Source: Actinomycetota bacterium (lineage in GTDB: Bacteria; Actinomycetota; Aquicultoria; Aquicultorales; Aquicultoraceae). Taken from it: a DNA stretch of 15,597 bases. A program made the position numbers and the translations under genes. Below, piece after piece: positions 5,877 to 14,042 of this stretch. The notes under the pieces were generated by a model that worked only from the letters and a program-made list of their open reading frames with translations, was not told the origin of the DNA and did not search any database. The first letter of the stretch is position 1. Every line of letters begins with the position of its first letter. The stretch lies in assembly GCA_030017355.1 (NCBI GenBank), contig JASEIR010000004.1, forward strand, positions 15,537 to 31,133. The letters are read 5' to 3'.

Positions 5877-7982
5877 TCAGAGTCTCTTATCAGCAAGCGT
5901 AAAGTCTATCCTACGCTCACCAATAATAACATTTGCCACCTGCACCGTCACCAATTGGCCTATTTGAAATACTCTGCCAGTGCGTTGTCCAAGCAAAGTG
6001 AAAGTGGCTTCATCATAGATGTAGTAATCATCAGTAAGGTCTCTTACATGCACTAAGCCTTCTGCAGTATTTGGAAGCTGAACGAAGAAACCATAACCAG
6101 CGACCCCAGTGATAGTACCGTCAAAGACTTCGCCAATATGCCTCTTCATAAGCTCGCAGAGTTTTACATCGATTGATTCTCTTTCAGCATCATCAGCTTC
6201 TCGCTCCATAAAGGAACTATGCTCGCAAATATCGGCAAGCTCATCAACCATGTTAACAATGCTAGGCTCTGAAAGGTTTTGGTCAATCACAGCCTTAACC
6301 AATCGGTGAACAACAAGATCGGGGTATCGTCTGATGGGCGATGTAAAATGTGTGTAATGCTGCGAGGCTAGCCCAAAGTGTAGTGTACTTGCCGGAGCGT
6401 ATTTTGCGCGCTTCATCGCTCGCAGAAGAAGATTGTTTATGAGAAGTTTCTCCGGTCGATTGTGCGCATACGTTATTATTTGCTGGATAACCCTTGGATG
6501 AGCGCTTTTTAATTTTCTTACTGGATAGCGAAGATTTTCAATGAGCTCCTCGATTTGAACTAAACTTTCCTCGTTTGGACGATCATGAACACGATATACC
6601 ATGGGCGCATCTTGCCAATACATAAAGCTAGCAATTGTCTCGTTGGTAACAATCATTGCTTCTTCGATAATTTTTGTGGCTGGAGTGCGCTCGCGCACTA
6701 TTACTTCAACTGGCCTAAGTGCTTCGTCAAGAATGACTTTTGGCTCCACTGTCTCGAAATTAAGGCTTCCCCTTTTAAGCCGTTTGTTTTCTAAAATATC
6801 GCTTAGCTCGCGCATATTTATAAGAAGATCGCGAACATCTGCATTGGGGTACTGCCCTGTTTTAAATGCCTCATCAACCTGCTCATAAGTTAACCGAAAA
6901 TTACTATTGATAACACCCCTATGAACCTCAAAATCAATGACCTCTCCCCTATCATCAATGACCATCTCAACCGAGAGAGTCAGCCTATCAACATTTGGGT
7001 TTAAGCTGCAGATATTGTTTGATAGCTTATGCGGAAGCATAGGAAGAACTCTGTCAGCTAGATAAACACTTGTTCCTCTTAAGTAAGCATCCTCATCCAA
7101 AGCGCTACCAATTCGAACATAGTGAGAAACATCAGCAATATGAACGCTAAGATGAAAATGACCGCTTTCTTCGCGCCTTATACTTACAGCATCATCGAAA
7201 TCTTTGGCATCCAATCCATCGATTGTAACAGTAAACATATCACGGTAATCTTTTCGCCCTTCAAGATCTGAGGCCAGAACCTTATCTGGGACTGCTTCAG
7301 CTTCAGCAATTGCCGCCGGCGAAAATTCTGTGCTTAGGTTGTGAGCCCTTACGATGACATCTATTTCAATTGTGGGTGAAGTTTCATCGCCAATGATTTC
7401 AGTTATGAAGCCTCTAGCAGCTTTCTTGCCGTCAGGATATTCGAACAGTTTAGCAACAACCATATCGCCATCTTTTGCCCCCATCGCATCGCGTTTACTA
7501 ACCAATACGTGGTAGAAGATTTTCTTATCGGTTGGAATAACGACGCTTACTTTTCCATTTACCTCATAGCGCCCGATAATTGACTCGTGTGCCCTCTCGA
7601 TTATTTTAGTGATCTCACCTTCACTTCTTGGACCTTGCCTGGTGCGCTTGCGACTTATCTTTACAGCAACTTTATCGCCATGCATAGCCCCTTTAACTTT
7701 GCTTGCTGGAATAAAAATATCGCCTATAGCAGTTCGTACAAAGCCATAACCAGCCTTGTTTGCCATAAATTCGCCTACAACCATATCAAGCTGAGCAGGC
7801 AAGGCATATTTTTCCTTCTTGGTTTTTACAACTCGGCCTTCTGATTCAAGTACTTCCAGAGCCTTTTTTACCTCCTGTTTGTCGATTCCAGGCATGCCAA
7901 GAGCTTTCACAAAACCATCGATATCAATTGGTACATAGCCTTTTTTGCTCATTAACTTAATAATTCGCTTCTGCAGCTGCAT
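5877..7982 (-). CDS. rnr: Ribonuclease R (RNB-family 3'-5' exoribonuclease)
   Basis: RNase R degrades structured RNA processively from the 3' end and removes the defective mRNA freed by trans-translation. Domain order is typical: an N-terminal winged helix (about 1-65), two cold-shock domains (about 65-210), the RNB catalytic domain (about 240-580) and a C-terminal S1 domain (about 620-700). The magnesium-binding motif DGLDAKDFDDAV (from residue 255) is intact, as is HYTHFTSPIRRYPDLVVHRL. I prefer the ATG at 7982: GGAG lies 8 nt upstream, whereas the GTG at 7991 would overlap it. The protein, about 701 aa, ends soon after S1 and lacks the long lysine-rich tail of the E. coli enzyme. It lies upstream of smpB and ssrA with the relic gene between. 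Confidence 0.96.
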   Translation of the reverse strand: MQLQKRIIKLMSKKGYVPIDIDGFVKALGMPGIDKQEVKKALEVLESEGRVVKTKKEKYALPAQLDMVVGEFMANKAGYGFVRTAIGDIFIPASKVKGAMHGDKVAVKISRKRTRQGPRSEGEITKIIERAHESIIGRYEVNGKVSVVIPTDKKIFYHVLVSKRDAMGAKDGDMVVAKLFEYPDGKKAARGFITEIIGDETSPTIEIDVIVRAHNLSTEFSPAAIAEAEAVPDKVLASDLEGRKDYRDMFTVTIDGLDAKDFDDAVSIRREESGHFHLSVHIADVSHYVRIGSALDEDAYLRGTSVYLADRVLPMLPHKLSNNICSLNPNVDRLTLSVEMVIDDRGEVIDFEVHRGVINSNFRLTYEQVDEAFKTGQYPNADVRDLLINMRELSDILENKRLKRGSLNFETVEPKVILDEALRPVEVIVRERTPATKIIEEAMIVTNETIASFMYWQDAPMVYRVHDRPNEESLVQIEELIENLRYPVRKLKSAHPRVIQQIITYAHNRPEKLLINNLLLRAMKRAKYAPASTLHFGLASQHYTHFTSPIRRYPDLVVHRLVKAVIDQNLSEPSIVNMVDELADICEHSSFMEREADDAERESIDVKLCELMKRHIGEVFDGTITGVAGYGFFVQLPNTAEGLVHVRDLTDDYYIYDEATFTLLGQRTGRVFQIGQLVTVQVANVIIGERRIDFTLADKRL

Positions 7983-8080
7983 CTTAACCACTCCAAATCC
8001 TAGTATATAAGATCGCCAACCACCGGTCCCTACATCCTTCCATCAATTTACTTTTCCCATTAAAAACACCGTAATTGCTA

Positions 8081-8107
8081 TTTACGACCTTCTCCTTCTG
8101 TTATAAT
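8081..8107 (+). promoter_or_regulatory. Promoter of the orphan gene at 8149
   Basis: A TGT plus TATAAT extended -10 lies at 8099-8107, with a possible weak -35 TTTACG at 8081-8086 (15-nt spacing). Transcription would start near 8114, and GGAGG at 8134-8138 lies 10 nt before the ATG. The region between 7983 and 8148 is divergent; the rnr promoter must also lie here, and TATACT on the minus strand (8007-8002) is a weak candidate. Confidence 0.6.
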
Positions 8108-8148
8108 ATGAACAAAATATCACCAGCAAAACCGGAGGTTTAAAGCTT

Positions 8149-8577
8149 ATGCAAAATTTTCACCGCGAAACACCTGCTCCTTGTATCGTCAATGAGGGAG
8201 TTTTAATCAATAAAAAAGACATGCGACGGGCTCTTGAAACGCTAGAGGCCGTTAGATACACCTATTATGTTGATGGTGATATTATCTCCCAAGGTGAAGG
8301 TGTTGTGGTTAAAGTATTCTCTAGCTCTGACACTTCAACCCTGGTAGTAAATGGATGCCTCTTCTTAAACATCCTAAGCTTTAATTACGTGCATTTCTTT
8401 GTACAAGAGGATGGCCTAACAACAATGGAGCTAGTTGAAAATAACCGTGTCCTTCAGCTAACACCAATAGAAGATACCAGAAAGCTAAGTCGAATCAATC
8501 GCGAAATCTTTGCGGCCACCCATTATGATGAAGAGACACCAGCCGAATTGTTTGACGAAATTGACGACGACGATTGA
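8149..8577 (+). CDS. Hypothetical acidic protein, function unknown
   Basis: I do not recognise this 142-aa protein. It has no signal peptide, membrane segment or catalytic motif that I can name. Residues 20-36 look helical. About 37-105 look beta-rich, with alternating hydrophobic strands such as VVVKVF, TLVVNGCLFLNIL, VHFFVQ and RVLQLTPI, like a small barrel or sandwich. A helical stretch around 108-122 follows. The C terminus is strongly acidic (DEETPAELFDEIDDDD). It is real on three grounds: an extended -10 promoter, a strong GGAGG ribosome site, and codon use like its neighbours with clean gaps on both sides. It is the only intact plus-strand gene here, divergent from rnr and convergent with the S41 protease gene, 23 bp away. 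It could be a ligand-binding or adaptor protein; that is a guess. Confidence 0.8.
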   Translation: MQNFHRETPAPCIVNEGVLINKKDMRRALETLEAVRYTYYVDGDIISQGEGVVVKVFSSSDTSTLVVNGCLFLNILSFNYVHFFVQEDGLTTMELVENNRVLQLTPIEDTRKLSRINREIFAATHYDEETPAELFDEIDDDD

Positions 8578-8600
8578 TAGATTATAGATAAAATTTGCCC

Positions 8601-9803
8601 TTACGAGGCTGCACTTAATTTCCTTTTTCCGGAGATAAGTTCCCGAACGATTTCAGTAGCTTTATCCAGCTGATTATCCTTTGCAGCCTTACGGTCAAAC
8701 TTAACCACCACATCTGGCTTGATGCCTTTTTTATGAATCATCCTGCCTTTAGGTGTCAGGTACTTATCCGTTGTTAATAAGACTGCGGAACCATCTTCAA
8801 GATTGACCACAGTCTGAACTGAAGCCTTGCCGAAAGTGGTCTCTCCAACTATGACAGCGCGACCATAATCTTGGAGTGCGCCGGAAACGATTTCCGAAGC
8901 ACTTGCACTTCCCTTGTTTACAAGAACTACCAGTGGTGTTTTGGTATCCGCACCTCCAAGCGCTTCCCGCGATTCAATATTCCCAGACCTTGACTTGATT
9001 CTCACAATTGGGCCAGAGTCAATCCATAGGCTTGCAAGCCCTACTGCTTCTTCCAGAAGGCCACCAGGGTTATTCCTAAGGTCAAGAATCAGTCCTTTTA
9101 CATGCTGTGATTTTAGCTTATCAACTTGACTCTTGATGTCATTCGTGGTGTCTTCGTTGAATTCGTGTAGGCGAATATAGCCAATATCGTCGTCAATCTT
9201 TTTGGAAAATACATTTGGAATCTTGATTTGTTCTCGAACTAGTTTAAATACCAAGGGTTCTTTGACACCTTCGCGATGTATAGTAAGAGTCACCGTTGTA
9301 CCGCGCTTACCCCTTATCAGCTTGACGGCTTCATCAAGACCCATTTTCTCGGTTGATTTATTGTTAACCTTAATAATAATATCACCAGCCTTTATACCAG
9401 CTTTATAGGCTGGTGTTCCTTCAATTGGCATATAGACCATGAGTTGCTTATCTTTTGACTGGCTAAGCTCTATACCAACTCCGTCAAAATGCCCGCTTGT
9501 TTGCTCTTGAAACATATCAAAATGCTTGCGGTCCATGTAATGTGAAAACGGGTCGTCAAGTGCTTCAATCATGCCTCTTACAGCGCCGTCGATAAGCTTT
9601 TCAGTAGGCACTTGCTCAACATAAGCATGATTTATAATATTCAGTAGCTCCGCCACTTTATCTACAGAGGGAAAGCTTTGCGCATATAGCTCTGCCCTGT
9701 GTTTTTCTAAAACTGTGCCTACAACTACTCCCCCAACAAAAACTGAAGCCGCAAACAAGAGGGAGATTACAATAACAATTGGGATTACTATTTTTCTATT
9801 CAA
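8601..9803 (-). CDS. S41-family C-terminal processing peptidase (CtpA/CtpB-like)
   Basis: This membrane-anchored serine protease of the tail-specific family acts outside the cytoplasmic membrane. It is 400 aa. Residues 5-32 form a signal-anchor. The Prc-type helical region (47-100) includes DPFSHYM. A PDZ domain follows (about 105-190; GVGIELS, GTPAYKAGIKAGDIIIKVN) and then the S41 catalytic domain (about 205-370). The Ser-Lys dyad is intact: S301 in GSASASEIVSGALQD and K326 in GETTFGKASVQT. The start is TTG at 9803, supported by GAGG 8 nt upstream; no ATG gives the anchor. The preceding 184-bp gap holds repeats and a possible promoter. Its position after ftsE, ftsX and the M23 gene suggests a role in processing envelope or cell-wall proteins; the substrate is unknown. 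Confidence 0.93.
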   Translation of the reverse strand: MNRKIVIPIVIVISLLFAASVFVGGVVVGTVLEKHRAELYAQSFPSVDKVAELLNIINHAYVEQVPTEKLIDGAVRGMIEALDDPFSHYMDRKHFDMFQEQTSGHFDGVGIELSQSKDKQLMVYMPIEGTPAYKAGIKAGDIIIKVNNKSTEKMGLDEAVKLIRGKRGTTVTLTIHREGVKEPLVFKLVREQIKIPNVFSKKIDDDIGYIRLHEFNEDTTNDIKSQVDKLKSQHVKGLILDLRNNPGGLLEEAVGLASLWIDSGPIVRIKSRSGNIESREALGGADTKTPLVVLVNKGSASASEIVSGALQDYGRAVIVGETTFGKASVQTVVNLEDGSAVLLTTDKYLTPKGRMIHKKGIKPDVVVKFDRKAAKDNQLDKATEIVRELISGKRKLSAAS

Positions 9804-9841
9804 ACTCTACACCTCATCAATAGCTTTCGTTTCAGTATAAG

Positions 9842-9893
9842 GTAAAAGAAAGCGAAAATCACCTTATTATAGATGTTTTTCGCTTTCTTTTAC
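9842..9893. repeat. Perfect 17-bp inverted repeat with a -10-like loop
   Basis: GTAAAAGAAAGCGAAAA (9842-9858) is repeated as its exact reverse complement at 9877-9893, with an 18-nt spacer. The arms are AT-rich and there is no U-tract after the 3' arm, so it is a poor intrinsic terminator. On the minus strand the spacer contains TATAAT, placed to serve the S41 gene about 60 nt downstream. An operator around a promoter, or a structured leader, fits at least as well. Confidence 0.75.
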
Positions 9894-9906
9894 AGAGCAT
9901 TAGAGC

Positions 9907-9942
9907 ATTTATCTATTAATTTGTCTAATAATTTATCTATTA
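9907..9942. repeat. Three tandem 12-bp AT-rich repeats
   Basis: ATTTATCTATTA (9907-9918), ATTTGTCTAATA (9919-9930) and ATTTATCTATTA (9931-9942) follow one another without gaps. Copies one and three are identical; the middle one differs at three positions. They lie just upstream (in the minus-strand sense) of the 17-bp inverted repeat, between the M23 gene and the S41 gene. They might be protein-binding iterons or an UP-like element, or simply slippage. Confidence 0.65.
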
Positions 9943-9987
9943 TAAATTATAAAATTGCTTCTAAACTCCAGCTTTTAGCCAATAATT

Positions 9988-11220
9988 TTAATACCATTTC
10001 ATAGGGTCCTGAGGCTCGCCATCTTTTCGCACTTCAAAGTGAAGGTGTGGACCGGTTGAAAGACCAGTAGAACCAACTCGTCCTATTGTTGAACCCTGAG
10101 AAACCTGTTGGCCTTCTGATACAAGTATGGCTGATTGGTGTGCATAAAGCGTGGTTATCCCATTGCCATGACTTATAATCACAGTCTGTCCATAGCCTTT
10201 TATCCAACCAGCCTGAAGTACCACTCCATCCTGGACTGCCACTATAGCTTGACCATACGGCGCTCCAATATCGATTCCGGTATGCATGCGCATTGTATGC
10301 AAGATAGGATGCATTCTCATTCCAAACGGCGAGGTTACAGGGCCTTCTGTTGGCCAAACAAAGCCAGAGGAATTGCCTACAAGCTTGCCTTTTGCCTTTA
10401 GTTCCTGCTCAAGCTGCCTGATCCTTGCTGTCAGGTTTGCTGAAACCTCAAGGAGTTGATCTTCGGCTAGCTCATAAGCGGCTCGGTCTGCCTTGATTTG
10501 CTCAAGAAGTGATTGCTTCTTATCGATCTCAGCCTCGAGTGCTAATTTCTGAGCAAGTTTTGCTTTGGTTAGCTCTCTGATTCTTTGCTCTTGCTCTATT
10601 AATTTTAGTCTCTCAGCATTTACAGCTGCCTTTTCTTTTTCTACCTCTAGCTTTTTAACCTCAATAGCAGCCTTTGCAACTTCTACCTGGCGAATAATTT
10701 CAGCATCTTGTGAAAGGATATATCCAACAAAGCGAACCCGACTTAGGAAATCAACAAAATCACTTGCGTTAAGAATAAGCTCCAGGTAAGTTGCATTGCC
10801 GCGTTTATAAATGATTCTTATGCGGTTGTTAAGAACTTCTCGTCTCTCAGCTAGCTTAGCCTCTGCCTGACTTAGCTCCTGCTGTGTATTCCATAATTCT
10901 ACCTGGAGAACTCCTAGCTGATTTTCTGTTACTTCACGCTCCCGACTTACTTGCTGCAGCTCATTATCTAGCCTGTCGTATTCCTTCTGAACAGACACCA
11001 TTTTTTCGTCTACTAATTCAATCTGGGAGACTAGCTGCGATTCTTGAGCTTTGGCTTGCTTAATTTTTTGCCTAGTTTGGTCAAGTTTTGATTTAACATC
11101 GTTTAGTTGCTTACGCTTTGTGGACAGCTCTGTAGAAAAAGCAGGCGTGGTTAAGAAGCTTAAGGCAAATACTAAGACTAAAGCTGTTAATTTTAGCTGC
11201 AACTTTGTGCATGCTCTCAT
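9988..11220 (-). CDS. Coiled-coil M23-family peptidoglycan endopeptidase (EnvC/PcsB-position protein)
   Basis: This exported murein hydrolase or hydrolase activator lies directly after ftsEX. From ATG 11220 it is 410 aa: a signal peptide (residues 1-30, basic start then ALVLVFALSFLTTPAFS), long coiled coils (about 33-280, rich in Glu, Lys and Gln heptads) and a C-terminal LytM/M23 domain (about 286-410). The metal and catalytic residues are all present: H313 and D317 in MHTGIDIG, H361 in YAH, H392 and H394 in PHLHFEV. Unlike E. coli EnvC, whose site is degenerate, this one could cleave cross-links itself. A TTG start at 11289 would bury the signal peptide, so I chose 11220, with AGGTGG just upstream. 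By family knowledge, FtsX engages the coiled coil and FtsE ATPase cycles control activity. Confidence 0.9.
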   Translation of the reverse strand: MRACTKLQLKLTALVLVFALSFLTTPAFSTELSTKRKQLNDVKSKLDQTRQKIKQAKAQESQLVSQIELVDEKMVSVQKEYDRLDNELQQVSREREVTENQLGVLQVELWNTQQELSQAEAKLAERREVLNNRIRIIYKRGNATYLELILNASDFVDFLSRVRFVGYILSQDAEIIRQVEVAKAAIEVKKLEVEKEKAAVNAERLKLIEQEQRIRELTKAKLAQKLALEAEIDKKQSLLEQIKADRAAYELAEDQLLEVSANLTARIRQLEQELKAKGKLVGNSSGFVWPTEGPVTSPFGMRMHPILHTMRMHTGIDIGAPYGQAIVAVQDGVVLQAGWIKGYGQTVIISHGNGITTLYAHQSAILVSEGQQVSQGSTIGRVGSTGLSTGPHLHFEVRKDGEPQDPMKWY

Positions 11221-11340
11221 TGCCCACCTGAGACCGGTTAAACAACAATTTACTAATACTGTATTTGTCCTTGCTAAAAATCCTTCCAACAGAAATTTTA
11301 CACAAAATTACCTGTTAAAAGCAAAGCTCCCATTTTAGAT

Positions 11341-12219
11341 TTAGACTCTTAAGTAACGTCTCAAGGCCATTGTGCTACCTGCCGCACCCATTGCAATTCC
11401 AGTTACAAGTAGTCCAATAACCAATCTGAAGAATTCTTGATGACTAGAGCCTATTGGAAGAAATACGAGGACCTCTTTTATTCTCTCTACAACAGCCACC
11501 TGGACAACATAGAGCAGCAGTATTGCAACTAAAGCGCCTATAAGCCCTTGTAGAATACCTTCAAGTAAAAATGGCCATCTAATAAACCAATTTGATGCTC
11601 CAACAAGACGCATGATGGCGACCTCTTTGCGTCTCGCATAAATCGCAAGTCTAATTGCGTTTGCAATTAGTACTAGCGAAGCAAAAGCCAGAAGGCTCGC
11701 AAAAACTATGCCAATCCAGCGTGCTGTCCTCGTGAGTGCAAGAAGTCTCTCTACCATCTTCCTGTCATGTCTAATATCGTCGATCTCAGGTCTGCCCTTT
11801 AATCTATTGTAAACGGTGTCGGCCTTTTGGGGATCTTTTAAGGAAATTTCAAGCGAAACCGGCAATAGATTTTCCTCAACCATGCTTATGATATCTGAAT
11901 CTTTAAACTCTTTCTTGAGGCGCTCTAGAGCCTCTTCTTTAGATACATACACTACTCTTTTTACCTCTGGCCATGACATGATTTCAGATTGCAGCGCTTC
12001 AATTGACTCCGCTGGAATACCCTCAACCAAAAAAGCCACTATCTCAACTTTTTGCTCCGTCATCTTCATCCAACTATTTATGGTAAAGGCAACCAGCATA
12101 AAGAAACCAATGACGAGAAGTGACAGGGCAACAGTAGTTATAGCGGCTATACTGATAACCCAATTTTTCTTAAAACTTATAAGCGATTCTCTTAAAAAAT
12201 AAAATGGACGAAAAGACAT
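11341..12219 (-). CDS. ftsX: Cell-division ABC-type permease protein FtsX
   Basis: FtsX is the membrane partner of FtsE at the division site. The complex does not import a substrate but transmits ATPase cycles to extracytoplasmic murein hydrolases. The 292-aa protein shows the usual plan: a cytoplasmic N terminus, TM1 (about 20-47), a large extracytoplasmic loop (about 50-165) with KVEIVAFLVEGIP and ENLLPVSLEISLKDP, then three more TM segments (about 168-190, 217-242 and 262-285). ARRKEVAIMRLVGAS after TM2 is the FtsX/MacB-type signature contacting the ATPase. The ATG at 12219 has AAGGAG 8 nt upstream. It follows ftsE by 16 nt and precedes the M23 gene by 120 nt. Confidence 0.96.
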   Translation of the reverse strand: MSFRPFYFLRESLISFKKNWVISIAAITTVALSLLVIGFFMLVAFTINSWMKMTEQKVEIVAFLVEGIPAESIEALQSEIMSWPEVKRVVYVSKEEALERLKKEFKDSDIISMVEENLLPVSLEISLKDPQKADTVYNRLKGRPEIDDIRHDRKMVERLLALTRTARWIGIVFASLLAFASLVLIANAIRLAIYARRKEVAIMRLVGASNWFIRWPFLLEGILQGLIGALVAILLLYVVQVAVVERIKEVLVFLPIGSSHQEFFRLVIGLLVTGIAMGAAGSTMALRRYLRV

Positions 12220-12235
12220 GCTACTAACTCCTTAC

Positions 12236-12925
12236 CTACTCTTCAAAACCATAGACACCGCGTAGCTGATCTCTTACAAGCACGCCTTCTTCTAAAGCCA
12301 GGACGCGTTTTCTCATGTTGTCCACCATTTCACGGTCATGCGTTGCAACCAGTATTGTTGTGCCTGTTCTGTTTATCTTGCTAAGCAGTGTCATAATATC
12401 GCTTGAGGTTGCCGGATCAAGGTTTCCTGTTGGCTCATCCGCCAGGATAATAGCCGGGCGGTTCACAAAAGCCCTAGCAATGGAAACCCTCTGCTGCTCA
12501 CCTCCGGATAGCTCATCTGGATAGCTGTTGGCTTTATCCTCCAAGCCAACCAGCCTTAAAACTTCAGGTACTTGGGCTTTTATGATCCGGTTTGGTTTTC
12601 CTATAACCTCAAGAGCAAAAGCAACATTTTCATACGCGGTTTTGTTTGGTAAAAGCTTATAGTCCTGAAAAACGCAGCCAATATTTCTTCGAAGCTGGGA
12701 TACTCTCCATCGGCGCAAGTTTACAACATTATGGCCAGCAACAATTACTTCGCCTTTTGTTGGGATAATTTCTCTTAAGAGCAGTCGTATAAATGTAGAT
12801 TTACCGCAACCTGAGGGACCAACTAGAAAGACAAACTCGCCTCTGCCAATCTCTACATTGATGTCTCGTAACGCAGGGCGATGGGCGCCTTTGTAGACCA
12901 TGGTTACGTTTTTAAGTTCAATCAT
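12236..12925 (-). CDS. ftsE: Cell-division ATP-binding protein FtsE
   Basis: FtsE is the cytoplasmic ABC ATPase that works with FtsX to regulate peptidoglycan hydrolysis at the septum. The 229-aa length is normal. Visible motifs are Walker A GPSGCGKST (36-44), the Q-loop in VFQDYKLLPNKTAYENVAF (Q87), which is FtsE-typical, the ABC signature LSGGEQQR (139-146), Walker B IILADE (159-164), the D-loop GNLD and the switch histidine in VATHD (H196). The frame is open further upstream, but ATG 12925 gives the usual MIELKNVTMVY start, and GGGAG lies 11 nt upstream. A promoter is visible just before it. The ftsE-ftsX gap of 16 nt indicates one operon. Confidence 0.97.
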   Translation of the reverse strand: MIELKNVTMVYKGAHRPALRDINVEIGRGEFVFLVGPSGCGKSTFIRLLLREIIPTKGEVIVAGHNVVNLRRWRVSQLRRNIGCVFQDYKLLPNKTAYENVAFALEVIGKPNRIIKAQVPEVLRLVGLEDKANSYPDELSGGEQQRVSIARAFVNRPAIILADEPTGNLDPATSSDIMTLLSKINRTGTTILVATHDREMVDNMRKRVLALEEGVLVRDQLRGVYGFEE

Positions 12926-12950
12926 AGCGTTAATCACTCCCAAGAACGGT

Positions 12951-12979
12951 ATGCTACCAGAAGACCAAGCATAAATCAA
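12951..12979 (-). promoter_or_regulatory. Candidate ftsE operon promoter
   Basis: On the minus strand TTGATT (12979-12974) and TAGCAT (12956-12951) are spaced by 17 nt, and the -10 carries a TGn extension (TGGTAGCAT). Each hexamer matches consensus at four of six positions. Transcription would start about 20 nt before the ftsE ATG. The 152-bp gap between transketolase and ftsE suggests the division genes are a separate unit. Confidence 0.5.
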
Positions 12980-13077
12980 AGGGTACCGGTAAAGCTGCTT
13001 ATTATGGCCTGCTATAGTTACGGTTACTGTGCATGAACTTCTAATAAAGCTTGTAGCCAATGGAGTTTGATTTAGCC

Positions 13078-14028
13078 TTACTTTGGTCGCTGGCTACGGT
13101 CCATTATGATCTTTACCGCTTGGGAAATATCTATGTGGGTTAGTCCATAGTATCTCATAAGCTCCTCAGGCTCGCCTGATCGCCCAAATAAATCCCTTAT
13201 GCCCACTCTTGCAAGAGGCACAGGACATTCGCTACTGAGAAGCTCCGCTATTGCGCTCCCTAGCCCGCCAATAATGCTATGTTCCTCCGCAACAACAGCT
13301 CTACCTGTCTTCATTACTGATTCAATAATAGCCTTTTCGTCAAGGGGTTTTATAGTTGAGATATTAAAAACTTCAGCATTAACTCCTTGCTCTTTAAGAT
13401 TGCTTGCAGCTTGAAGACATGCTTCGACCATAACTCCGGTTGCAAATAAAGTTACATCCGAGCCCTCTTGAAGCTTTATAGCTTTGCCCGGCACGAACTC
13501 GTATGAGTCATCAAAGATTGTTGGAACCGCAGCTCTTCCAAGACGCACGAAAACCGGCCCATCAATTTCTGCCGCTTTCTTAATTGCCTTCTTTGCCTCA
13601 TAGAAGTCAGCTGGGGATATGACAGTCATTCCTGGGATTACTCTCATAAGAGCAATGTCTTCAAAGGTCTGGTGAGAGGCTCCATCTGCCCCTACAGTAA
13701 TACCTGCATGCGTTGGGCAGATTTTAACGTTAAATCTGGGGTAGGAAATTGTGTTCCGGATTTGCTCAAAGGCGCGTCCAGTAGCAAATATTGCAAAAGA
13801 ACCTGTATAACAAATCTTGCCGGTTGCAGCAAGCCCGGCTGCCATCGCCATCATGTTTTGCTCAGCAACCCCGCAATCGAAAAATCTGTCTGGGAATTCT
13901 TTTTTGAACTTTATTGTTGTGGTTGATTTGGCAAGGTCTGCTTCTAGTACCACCAGGTTTGGATACTCATGCCCTAGCTCAACCAGTGCTTCGCCATATG
14001 CCTCTCGCGTTGCTCTTTTTTCTGCCAT
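13078..14028 (-). CDS. Transketolase, C-terminal subunit
   Basis: This is the second half of a split transketolase, the thiamine-diphosphate enzyme that moves two-carbon ketol units between sugar phosphates in the pentose phosphate pathway. The 316-aa protein carries the pyrimidine-binding domain (about 4-170), with the conserved glutamate in CGVAEQNMMAMAAGLA (E56) that activates thiamine diphosphate, and a C-terminal transketolase domain (about 180-300, TLFATGVMVEACLQAA and VVAEEHSIIGGLGSAIAELL). The ATG at 14028 follows AAGGAG. It starts 14 nt after the N-terminal subunit, so the two are made together. The fold is shared with DXP synthase and 2-oxoacid dehydrogenase beta subunits; the partner gene and the overall motifs favour transketolase. 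Confidence 0.93.
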   Translation of the reverse strand: MAEKRATREAYGEALVELGHEYPNLVVLEADLAKSTTTIKFKKEFPDRFFDCGVAEQNMMAMAAGLAATGKICYTGSFAIFATGRAFEQIRNTISYPRFNVKICPTHAGITVGADGASHQTFEDIALMRVIPGMTVISPADFYEAKKAIKKAAEIDGPVFVRLGRAAVPTIFDDSYEFVPGKAIKLQEGSDVTLFATGVMVEACLQAASNLKEQGVNAEVFNISTIKPLDEKAIIESVMKTGRAVVAEEHSIIGGLGSAIAELLSSECPVPLARVGIRDLFGRSGEPEELMRYYGLTHIDISQAVKIIMDRSQRPK

Positions 14029-14042
14029 ACTACTCCTTACAT

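Noticed and set aside
10034..10357. Tryptophan/serine-rich minus-strand frame inside the M23 gene
   Set aside because: It is an out-of-frame shadow of the conserved LytM domain, with no ribosome site.
9988..11289. Longer M23 protein starting at TTG 11289
   Set aside because: It would place 23 residues before a good signal peptide; ATG 11220 has its own ribosome site.
12236..13060. Longer FtsE reading frame starting at 13060
   Set aside because: The extra 45 residues have no FtsE similarity and cover the promoter region; ATG 12925 gives the family-typical start.
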